Positions 20,843-30,914 of a DNA stretch of 64,000 nt are shown here, one piece after another. Every line of letters starts with the position of its first letter. Within the stretch, counting starts at the first letter, position 1. A model generated the notes under the pieces. The model was not told the origin of the DNA. It saw only the letters and a program-made list of their open reading frames with translations, and did no database searches. The DNA comes from Acanthaster planci (Eukaryota; Echinodermata; Asteroidea; Valvatida; Acanthasteridae), in the NCBI RefSeq assembly GCF_001949145.1, contig NW_019091375.1:135254-199253 (forward strand), given 5' to 3'. The translations under genes and the position numbers were made by a program.

Positions 20843-21971
20843 CTGAATACCTAGAGTCTAACAATGCAAGCTCAACTCAACCAGACACACAATTATATAA
20901 AAATTTTAAGCTTCTATGTTAATCAAATGTTTAAAACACACAACTTTAATTTGAGAAATATATATTTTAGATGTCTTAAAGAGGCATGAAAGATTACAGC
21001 TGATGAAAACCGACAGTAACTAATCAAAATATTTAATGGAATGTTAATTTATTAGGCTGCATTTGCTTTGCCATTTAATTTTCTAATGAACTAAAAGTTC
21101 ACTGAGTGTTGTATTCTGCATGTTTTGACCAAGGTTAATTTAAGTAGGAGATTATCAATCATTAAATTGCCTTAAAAAGGAAAAAGGTTTCATGTATGCT
21201 TATCATGTTAAAATTCAATGATTGTACTTTGATTTTTCATGTAAAACAGTAACCAGTACTGTTTATAAATTCCTTGCTTGCTTGGCAGAGTAAAAAAGCC
21301 TGTAATCTTGTAATTAAATTGAACTTGAAGCTTATAGATATTTGCTGCAGTAAAAACTTATTTGATTGTATTGTTTGCCAAAATTTAATCAACTTAACAG
21401 TCCATTTTTATTTTTGCTAGAAATTGTCAGTCAATGCTTACTGATTGTTTGGACATTTTTTAGATTTCTTGTTTTTGTTTCGTTTTAATGATGGGGTATG
21501 TTTTCAAGTTGTTTGATCGGCTAGGTTTGCAGTTTGTAATTATGATTCTGAAAGAGTGGAGAGAGTGTTTGATTTTTGCATAACGAGTGCCTCTGACAGC
21601 ATGGTTAGACTGAAATAATAATTTCATGTGATGTGATATTTGTAAAAATGTGATGGTGTATGTTTAATAGGTACGTGATTGAAGAATTGACTGATGCAAG
21701 TTTATAAATGACTATAAATAGCCTACGACACCATGGAATAAAGTGCATGAGTTTAAAAATATGGTGAAACCATTATTATATGCCCCCAAATAATGTGTTG
21801 AGTAAGGAAATAAAACGTGAATTCTTGCAAAGTGCCTCTCTTGCCTTTTTAAAATGCTTTTGGATATTTTTTTGGGTAGGGGTATGATGATGTTCCGCTT
21901 ATATAGGAACATGGAGGAATTATGGGAATGGTGGTGACACTGTCGGGTGTTATGATGTACATGTGGGATGT

Positions 21972-22056
21972 CGGACAACTCGACCGTTTGCCAACTCGAC
22001 CGTTGAGACAACTCGACCGTTTGCCAAGTCGTCCGTTAGGACAACTCGACCAGTGA
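21972..22056. repeat. ACAACTCGACCGT direct repeats
   Basis: ACAACTCGACC occurs three times, at about 21976, 22009 and 22041, with the related forms CCAACTCGACCGTT and CCAAGTCGTCCGTT in between. The block is CpG-rich in an AT-rich neighbourhood, so its composition differs from its flanks. Confidence 0.8.
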
Positions 22057-23317
22057 GATCTCTTCACATAATACAGTCGTTTTCCCAGTTCAAGATAGCG
22101 AAATTATTTAGTCAGATTGCAGCTCCACAAAGATCCTCAAATTCCAGTGAAATGTGGTCACCATCCATGCACCTTGTGTGATAGAGATACCACGGTTACC
22201 ACCGAATCAGTTTCAAATCTTAAACTTTTAATTTGGACGCACGGGATCGACGAAAGTGGTGACAGTTTTTCTCGCTCTGAATCTGTTTGTAGAAAGTAAC
22301 CACGCGAGCGGCAAACCTATTTTCAGCCAGAACCATTGTAAAAAGCTTATTTTCTAATGAAAAATTCCTCAATTTAGAAAACTTGGTTCATAAATAAGAA
22401 TTCCGATGATTTTTTTAAAAATTGGAATTTGTGTGAATTTCGACTCAACTTTTTCAGCTGTACAATCAGCGTGAGCCATCAACAATACTACTCCGTGCCG
22501 CACAGCTGACGAACCTATTACGTAACGTACATTTCTGCAACGTACGAGATGAGTTTGCAAAGTACATGTATATTGTGTACATGAACTTAATGCCTGATCT
22601 AAAACTAGGAAGCAATATGCGTTCAGTTTTTGGCCAGTTTTAATAAAACGCAACTTTGAAAAGTCATTTTGATTAAACAGACATTAGATGCACAAGTTTA
22701 TATGACTGCTGAGTCATATAATTGAAACGTCAGGACCTCCATATTCTGTGAGTTAAAAGTCGTCAGAGCCACTTTTCGAGCCGAAAGCCCAAAAATCTCG
22801 CAAAATGTAAATGAGTAGGACCACGAACGTCAACATGTACATCATGGCAAGACCTCTGTTTGCTTTTCGCAAACTAAAACTCACTGGGGAAAATGGCCGT
22901 AGGACTCATTTGGTGGGATCCGCTGGCAATTTATGTGAATATTTATTCAAATGATCAAATCTTGACAATTACCTCAAAAAATTGGAATTTAACTTTCTGA
23001 AATTTCTAAGCGAAGCTACAAAGTTTCCTCTTCATCGCAAAATGGATTCTTCCACTTTCATGTTGAGGCTTCGCGGCGCTTGGTTCTAACCATACCATTG
23101 TACCATTGTCCATGATGTCCGATGAACAATGTAGGGACTGAGAACCAGTCTACTCAGCTCACGGAGGTCGCCATGTTTATTAGGTATCAACGTAATTGAA
23201 TGAAATTCCTTACTGTCTCCGCCAATCTCCGGAGAAATCTACCGTTTCCAAGTAATCAAGTGTTCTAATATTTTACCCCTCTGAAGTATAAGAAACAAAG
23301 ATCCATACAGATGCACC

Positions 23318-26300
23318 ATGCTTAAGCTATTTTCCTTGAAACAAGAGAAAAAAGACGGAGAAGCAGCCGGAAAGAATGCGGGTGTCAATCAAAAAAGAGC
23401 TTCAGCAGCACAGTTAAGATTCACGAAAGGTAATACGCATGTCACTAGTTCGTCACTTGTGTAGGCCTACCACACACGGCATATTAATGTACATTTAGAA
23501 GTTGTGTCATGTATGTAATGCAGTTCTTTCGTGTTAGTCAGTTGTATTGACGGTTGATCCACGGAGGAACTTCCTCTATGGTTGATCTTGATCCCTTTCC
23601 TACAATGCTACATCATCATGTTTGAAATGTTTGGATGTTTGACTTTTGAGTATCCCCTGTCATGCTTGTCACAGAGAAATATGCAACCATATGTATGAAG
23701 ACAAAGCACGGTGGTTGTGTTTTTATTGCCATGCTCACTGTGTATTAGACTTGCGTTGCAGCCGTTTATTGGTATATCAACAGTAAAAACGCGTCAACCT
23801 GTGTGAATTGCAGTAGTCAAGCGGTTACAGCATAGCATAATGGTTTGTGATGCATGGGGCGTGGGTTCGAATCCTGGGTGGAAATTGGGGGCAAGGAGTT
23901 TTTTAAGTGAAGTGGCTATTGTTACGGCAGCCGTAACTTATCTCCCATTTTCTATTGCTATGGCACTGAACTGCGCAAGTGCGATGACGTAGCTGATCAT
24001 GTGACGGTTTATATATTTTAAAATTACCTGGATCGCTGAATGCTTGAGGCGGAGTGGTCAAGGTGGCAGGTTTGGAACCACTGGTGTGAGTTTGAATCTG
24101 CGCTTGGGCCATTTTATTATACCATAGTTGTTTATTTATGTTGGTTTCTAATTGTATAGGCCTAAGCAGGAATCTTTTTCTTTTCTCATCGGAGGCTTCG
24201 GAGGATTTTTTTAAAAGGGAAATAAAGTCCGAAATCTGCACTTAAGTTGGCGCGCTTGGCAGTTGCAGTGCCGCAACGATAGATAATGGGAGATGCGTTA
24301 TGGTTGGCGTAACACTAGCCATGCCGTTTTTTAAAAGGAAAATAAAGCCCAAATGTTATTGGAGCCTAATTTCACACGTGAAGTTTTTATGCTTGGTTGA
24401 GTATCTAGATGTCATGCATTGTGCATGGTTGTGAACCGTGGTTTGGCTTCATATACGTGTGATTGCATATATATAGCTCCTGTCACAGGGTCATGCCTGT
24501 GCAATCTTGGCCCTATAAAACTCGCTTTAATATTGTCAAAATTTACCTAAACTAGGCCTATCAGGATTGAGTTATGGTTCCTTAAGATCAAAATGTTAGT
24601 TAGTTTAAGAACATGGACTTTGTTTCTTTATGATAGGAACAGGATGCTAATGGTAATGAACCCCTTCATTTCTACCACTCCCGTTTCTACCATAGTACCA
24701 ACTACAACAGCGTGCCCAATTTTTCTTTGACCTTTCCAGATATCAACGATCTCAATCTTCCCAAAACCTGTCGGATAGAATACCCAGATCCCGATGACAT
24801 ACTCAACTTTAAACTTGTAATCACGCCAGATGAGGTAAAATGAAAAGAAGAACCAGATTAACAGGATTAATCAAGCTGTGCCACGAGTGGTCAATCCTTC
24901 TGGAAATATCTGACTTTACATCACCTTATCAAGAAGGTACACAAGATTTGTGACTCTGAAAGAAAATTTGCTTGGCTAATGGTGAAAACATTGAAAGATA
25001 CGTCAAAATGGTTCACAAACTGTTGATGGACCATCAAGTCCAACATTTAAGTAGTTTTATGTACATTTATAACATTTAGAAAATGGAATATAGATTTAAA
25101 TATCTGCAAAGATCCACAAACATCAAGACCTTTCGAGCAGTAAGAAAAAAAGTTAGTTTCTAAACAAAAACACCATTGACCATGACAAAGAAATGCAACT
25201 AGGTATTCATATGTTGATATTTCTGGAACTAATGTCATCTTTAAACACCCTCTGCCTTGCTTTGGCTGATGTTCTGCCTATGATTCTCAGATAAATGTAA
25301 ATTCTAAAATCTTTTGTTTAGACATTTTACTGATTTCTATTTCAGGGTTTCTACAAAAATGGAAGATTCTGTTTCAGCTTTAAGGTGAGCTTCAGTGTGT
25401 GATTAACACTGAAATGCTGAGCAACATTTGAAAGTTAACCAAACCTGATGTGTTGTCATAAGAGCTTGGGGACTTAGAACAACTACAAGTGAATATATTT
25501 CTGAAGGTTCTCACTGTCAAAGAAGCTTGACAGCGAGATTTTTTAAAACAAGATCATATGAATACAATGTATGTAATGAAAGCTTAATTTTAGTGTAGAG
25601 TTTTGTCTTCTCAAACGTAGCTGTGAGTGATATAGGTTACATGTAATGTCATGATATCCAAGCAAACATTTTGTAAGAAGGATTTCAGAAAGATGAACTG
25701 ACGCTGTACTACATGTATCATTTACATGTATTTATTTTTGATTTGTGACACTCTGTTTGGAGGATAGCAGTGCCTTGGATAAGCACAACTTGGGATTTGT
25801 TCAAGTTAAAAAGAGACAGGCCAACTAAGGAAAGAATTCTTGACAATTTTGACACAGATTGGGCCAGGCTACCCTCATGATGCACCCAAGGTGAAATGTG
25901 AAACAATGGTTTACCACCCAAACATCGACCTTGAAGGAAATGTCTGTTTAAATATACTAAGGTAAGAAATGTTTCTGATAAAAAAAGTGTCATTGTGAAT
26001 AGAAAAACATCAGGAAAGTGCTTTGTACACTTCCTTTGTTTTCTGTAACTTGACTAATTAGAGTGCAGTCCTTTTGAGAAATCTTAGAATTAAATATAAA
26101 TATTCTTTTCTTTTTTTTTCAGGGAAGACTGGAAACCTGTCCTGACAATCAATTCAATCATTTATGGACTGCAATTTCTTCTGTTGGTGAGTAGACAGAG
26201 TGGATCATACGAGGGAGACTCATTTGACCTCTGTTAGACCTCAAGTGGAACAGTTCACCTTGGATAACATTTTCTTAATGGGCTCCCACATGGCAATACT

Positions 26301-26993
26301 TCTGTGTGCTTTAGTTTTTAGTTAAAATTGTCTCACAAAGTTGCCATTACCAACCATAGTAAAATTACTAATAATAGTTTGACTATGATATTGATTTGTA
26401 ATGTTTCAGCCACCCTTTATTGACAAAAAGCAGTACATTGATTTCCCAAGCAATGACCAGTGGACTTATTCACTGCGATACTGATTTTTTATATATCAGC
26501 CACCCCTTATCGACAAAAAGCAGTACATTGATATTTCCTGTGCAATGACCAGTAGATTTATCCACTCTGAGCAGGAAAAAAAGAGGGCAGGTTTTTTAAT
26601 GAAATTGACAGCCCTTTGGTATGACATCACTGCATAGGTGCGTAAGATTATGTGTGTTTGACGCCGAGAGCGAGTACACGCAACAAATTATTCTGGAATG
26701 TATGGTTTTCGTTTGCACGCCAAAAACGTTGGAAATCTTTGTACTTGTCGGTTTTTCTTTTGTCAGTGAGGGGGCACTTCAACTTGGGGCGGATAGCTTA
26801 TCACCCTTGCATCGTAATTGACCAGTATCTTGTTGGTCATTTTCTCCAGGAACCCAACCCAGACGATCCTCTTAACAAAGAAGCCGCAGATGTCCTCCAG
26901 AACAACAGAAGGTTGTTTGAGCAGAATGTGAGGTCATCGATGCGGGGAGGTTATGTCGGTAGCCAATACTTTGAAAGATGCCTTCAAGTATGA
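23318..26993 (+). CDS. UBE2M: UBE2M (UBC12), NEDD8-conjugating enzyme E2
   Basis: Six coding exons: 23318-23429, 24740-24834, 25346-25384, 25858-25961, 26123-26186 and 26850-26993; frames close to 185 aa (human 183). It accepts NEDD8 from the NAE1-UBA3 E1 and, with RBX1 and DCN1-like proteins, transfers it to cullins. The N-terminal tail [13 protein letters not shown] is the docking peptide for the E1. The UBC fold follows, with [19 protein letters not shown] holding the catalytic cysteine at residue 112. The C-terminus [15 protein letters not shown] is typical for UBE2M rather than UBE2F. An ATG seven bases upstream is out of frame. Intron 1 contains a long foldback and tRNA-like sequences; intron 5 contains a local duplication. 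Confidence 0.96.
23813..23884 (+). repeat. tRNA-like (SINE-type) sequence with A and B boxes
   Basis: TAGTCAAGCGG resembles an A box and GGTTCGAATCC at 23864-23874 is a perfect B box, about 40 bases apart. A full cloverleaf cannot be drawn with good acceptor pairing, so this is more likely a tRNA-derived SINE head or decayed tRNA copy than a functional tRNA gene. It lies immediately left of the foldback in UBE2M intron 1. Confidence 0.5.
23895..24350. mobile_element. Long foldback, non-autonomous transposon-like
   Basis: The segment at about 23905-23995 (with GTTACGGCAGCCGTAACTTA) is an imperfect reverse complement of about 24255-24340 (with GGTTGGCGTAAC), giving arms of roughly 80-90 bases around a central 260-base part. 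The arms share CATCTCCCATT/TATCTCCCATT-type stretches. There is no transposase. A tRNA-like segment lies inside at 24045-24110. Confidence 0.65.
24045..24110 (+). repeat. tRNA-Leu/Ser-like segment inside the foldback
   Basis: GAGGCGGAGTGGTCAAGGTGG resembles the A-box end of a tRNA-Leu or tRNA-Ser (truncated here for length), and GAGTTTGAATC resembles a degraded B box. The variable region and 3' acceptor stem are missing or mutated, so I treat it as a tRNA-derived relic. Confidence 0.4.
26407..26570. repeat. About 90-bp imperfect tandem duplication
   Basis: TCAGCCACCCTTTATTGACA at about 26406 reappears as TCAGCCACCCCTTATCGACA at about 26496, followed in both by AAAAGCAGTACATTGAT and a matching CAATGACCAGT. 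It lies in UBE2M intron 5. Each copy begins with a CAG that looks like a splice acceptor. Confidence 0.85.
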
Positions 26994-28946
26994 TGGTATC
27001 AATCTATCTGTCTACTTCCATGTCTGTGTGTGTATGTCTCTCTCCCATTGAATCATTTAATTCAGATGCCACACCCACTTCTGCATCATGTGGTTGATTC
27101 GCTGACATTATTTGCTAATTTCTTCCACCATAAACGCATTTCAAGGAACACCCGAAAGCACTCCAAAGACAACATCTCAGCTTTTTCTTTTGAGGTTTAT
27201 CTAAAGGGCAAGTTTCTTGGGGACCAGTTTGTGGCTGATGGCGAAGTGTAGTTGTGGCTGTTATTTGGGTGTGGCTGTGCAGTAGGCGGAGTTACTTTAT
27301 GGGTGTGGCCTCTGAATCATTTGTTAGCTCTGTGTTTATGCTGCCCCATCCTTAACCAAAAAGTCACCTATTTAAATGATTGTTTTTCTGTTCCATTGAT
27401 TGTAATTATGTAAATGTTACACACGTGTGTTGAGGTTTTTTTTAACGTAACTGAGATAACGTTGAGAATTGTGGGCTGCATGTAGATACTTCATATGCCT
27501 GACAGGACTGGCTTGTAACGGAATGTGTACAAAATGTTTGGACAGATATCTATTACCTCCATCAAGCCTTCTTGCTTTATGGCATCTCAATGGGCCTGAT
27601 TTCTTGAGAATACTTAATCTTGCTGTCTTCATGCTTTTACTGCAGCTATTTGGTTCTCTGCACATGCGGACAATGCTAAGTTGCCCAACAGCAAGGAGCG
27701 TTATGGAGTTAGGTATAACATAATTTTGGAAAGTCACAGCACAGTGAACTTTTACATTGACAACTTGTCACATGGAATTGATGTCTGGGTAAATATGTCG
27801 TACTCAAAACCTGGGCATTGGTTTACACAAAACATTTGGAAGATTTGAAGTCTGCAGCATACACCTGTGCTTAGCATACTTGCTGGTGATAAAAGATATC
27901 TGTTAGACTTGTCACTAGTCTATTATCATCATGAGTGTGCAGAAGGTTATGAGTAATGATCCTGTTTGTAGAGAAATAAAGGGAGCAGAGATTTGCCACA
28001 AGTATCGCTCTACAGGACCAGCCACCAGTTTAGGCCTTCCCTTTCTAATATCTCAGCCACTATTTTGCCTACCATATATTGCCAAGATATATGGGTAACT
28101 GACAAAACAAATCGTAGCAGAGTGTATTGTGATGTATCATTCATACACCTGCTACCAAAATTACAGATATAAATGAACCTTTGTCGGGGCCATTCTCGCT
28201 CCAAGACTGAACATGTAAAAGTATTGCCAGTGGTAGAAGTCTGGTCGTCCATATAAATAGGACATGGTTTATAAACGAAAGCAACATATGGACCCTGAGC
28301 AGCAGAATCTACTGGGCCAGAAATATAAATCTGTCAGTAGCTGTTAACATTATTGACCGTTGATATTTCAAAAACAGATCTACCAGTTAAAATCACTTAA
28401 AAATTAACTTACATTTTATTTGTTGGCAGTTAGGGTTGGGGAAGTTTGTTGATTTCTTTTCAAGAACATTTATAAATGTAAAACCATACGCTGATTTTCG
28501 TAGAGTGATATAAGAAATATCTCTGTACTGTTTTCCACACACTGTCCATTATTGAATTATTTGTGACAGTTGTTGACTTTTGTGACCCATGGACTAGTCA
28601 GTGCTGTCATTTATTGATAAATGCTTGTTTAACATGAATATTTTTTCATGAATATTCATAGTTGTGGAGATACCGAGGACTGAATTTTTTCAACTCATAT
28701 TCTTTACTGCATCTACCTATAAACTTTTTATACAGCGGGTTTATCTAACGTGAGCAGCCAAGATGTGTTGGTGGCATCAAGTGTTTATCAATTTGACAGA
28801 AATTCTGACAATGGCCAAAAAAGTAAATAAACTTTGCAGATCCTAAATTTCCAGTAATGTTAATGTTCTACTAGTTCATCCCATAATGCATTGTGTTCCT
28901 CCATTTTTATTTATATTGTCCCGACCAGCCAACTAGACTAACAGCG

Positions 28947-28952
28947 AATAAA
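28947..28952 (+). promoter_or_regulatory. Candidate UBE2M polyadenylation signal
   Basis: AATAAA on the coding strand about 1.95 kb beyond the UBE2M stop. The distance is long, so an earlier signal may be used. Confidence 0.3.
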
Positions 28953-29419
28953 ACTGCTTTGGTATTGAATTAGTCTTCATGTTTATACTGTAATTGTTTT
29001 GTTTAACCCTCCTTTTTTGTTGTAACTGTCAAAAACAGTCAAAATTCCTTCCACTTGATTTCCCCCATTACACAGACACGTACATGGGAAATTTGACTGG
29101 TTTGGACTGATAAAACAACTGGTTCAACAATGTGTCTTTGCATAGGAGGGTTATTGAATAAATGAAAAAGCCAGGTTTGTTAATTTGAAATAAAATTCTA
29201 GCGTCAGCAGTAGGTAAGCTGAATGGTGACACTGACCGTACATGTATTTCTTTGCAAATGATGCCTTCAACTTGTTCCATAACGGGACTATGCAATTATT
29301 TCCCAAGTTATGTTTTCACTGAATGAAAGTACCCAGACAAGTCTGTGTAGCAGTGTACTTCTCTTTTAAAAATCATTTTGAAATTGTAGCCTGAGTGGAT
29401 TTAGAAATTGAATAACATA

Positions 29420-29665
29420 CTGGGGCCAATTTCATAGAACTGCCTAAGCACAAAATTTGCTTAAGCGCAAAAAACCTTGCTTAAAAAACAAAGGTCACCA
29501 GCTCAAAATCTGTGTGGTTGTCATGCTAACCAAAAGACAGGTGAACACCACTCCAAAACGGTATACATCACATGGAGATTTGGCTGATAACCTGATTTGT
29601 CAAGCAAGGTTTTTTCATGCTTGACCAAATTTTGTGCTAACGCAGCTCTATGAAATTGGCTGCAG
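29420..29665. mobile_element. MITE with CCAATTTCATAGA terminal inverted repeats
   Basis: The left end GGGGCCAATTTCATAGAACT and the right end (CTCTATGAAATTGGCTGCAG) are inverted copies over about 40 bases with a few mismatches; inner AAGCAAGGTTTTTT and AAAAAACCTTGCTT extend the symmetry. The element is about 245 bp with no coding capacity. It shares its terminus with the element at 51736-51984. Confidence 0.8.
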
Positions 29666-30345
29666 GGTGCAGTCTGGTGTTATTGTAAATTCTTATGTTA
29701 ACAGTTACAGGTGATGTTGAGAAGTTCCTCAACCTCCTTGACCTGATCTCCAACTGGATTAAACAAAAGGGAACGTTAACAACATTTGATTTCAAGCATT
29801 TGTAGCATGCTCGTCTAGCTTTCTCATGGTTATTTTATCTAAGGGGCAATTAAACATTTTAACAAGAATGTTTTGAAATAAAATACTTAAACCAATCCTT
29901 GCTGTTTTGGAGTTTTCTTCCAGGTGTGCATTGAAATGATTTTGACTACTTGAAGTGACCCCTGGCCAAAAACGCTCCAACACTAAAAATGGCCCAAACG
30001 TCAAGTGTGACCACAGTGCAACTTAAACAGAAATTTTTTGTGTTTCAAAACCTATTCAATATCAGACTTTCTTCAAAATGTATAAGTGAATGCAGTCTAT
30101 CTTGTTACCCAAGGGGAAATACCTTGAACCATTTGCAACTGGCTTGAAAGTAAGTGCATTCTAACTGCAGTCAGCTTCACCACATGAACTTTAATGTAAC
30201 CCTTGCACCAAATGTTGGGGTTGTCATGGAAAAATTAAGGCTAGGCATGGTTTGCATGCAACAAGAACTTTGGGAAGTCCTGAAGATACAAACCAGACTG
30301 CCGTGTCAGGTACCGTGCATTATGTTGTACCAACTCTTACATGTC

Positions 30346-30362
30346 TGCACCAGAGGGCGCTA
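30346..30362 (+). promoter_or_regulatory. CTCF-like motif between UBE2M and RPS16
   Basis: TGCACCAGAGGGCGCTA closely resembles the CTCF consensus (CCACNAGRKGGCGCTA type). It lies between two convergent genes, a position where insulators could act; this is a motif match only. Confidence 0.4.
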
Positions 30363-30709
30363 TTGCAACAGCAATCAGTAATAATAGGTAGATGTACAGT
30401 CCGTTCTAAGAAGGTGATTACACGTACATGTGTTTCTATTTGAAAAAAAAAAACAAACTCTGTCAAGAGTTTCAATTTAACTTTGAGCACCTTAAAGGCT
30501 TTCAATGAGAATTGTCTTCTGCAGCGTACCAATCACAGGAACCAGTGAAATGGTCCTGCCACCTCTCAGGATCTATGCAGGAACCAAGAAATCATGTGTC
30601 CGGGCAAAATAAAAATAAACCAACTAGCAATTACCAATTACACTAGACAGAGTCCACAACACACAAAATAACAGAAAAATACAAGTCTATACATTTTGTC
30701 CACTTTAGT

Positions 30710-30715
30710 TTTATT
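30710..30715 (-). promoter_or_regulatory. RPS16 polyadenylation signal
   Basis: AATAAA on the minus strand 200 bases beyond the RPS16 stop codon, consistent with the short 3' UTR usual for ribosomal protein mRNAs. Confidence 0.5.
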
Positions 30716-30914
30716 AAGAATTACAAGTAAATAGTTGCTTCCACACTTTTTGGCCAGTGAGTGATGCTTGAAAATAAAGTTCTCACTTTCATGAAGTTGG
30801 GTTTAAAACAAACGAGTGGTTTGGAATCACATTCGTCAGGGTTCAATGGGAAAACGGAATATCGTGGCAACCCCCCATGGGCAGTTAACAACTGCTCCAG
30901 AGTATCTTGACATC

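Larger units (their letters stand above)
19805..23317. other. PTDSS2 3' UTR and UBE2M upstream flank
   Basis: AT-rich sequence after the PTDSS2 stop, with an AATAAA at 20837-20842 and another near 21808, both plausible 3' ends. An unusual direct repeat lies at 21972-22056. The last kilobase is the UBE2M upstream flank; no core promoter element is obvious. No gene is supported. Confidence 0.45.
26994..30914. other. UBE2M 3' UTR and convergent flank with RPS16
   Basis: No gene is supported. The plus-strand part probably holds a long UBE2M 3' UTR with AATAAA at 28947-28952. A MITE lies at 29420-29665 and a CTCF-like motif at 30346-30362. The right end is the short RPS16 3' UTR. Confidence 0.45.
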
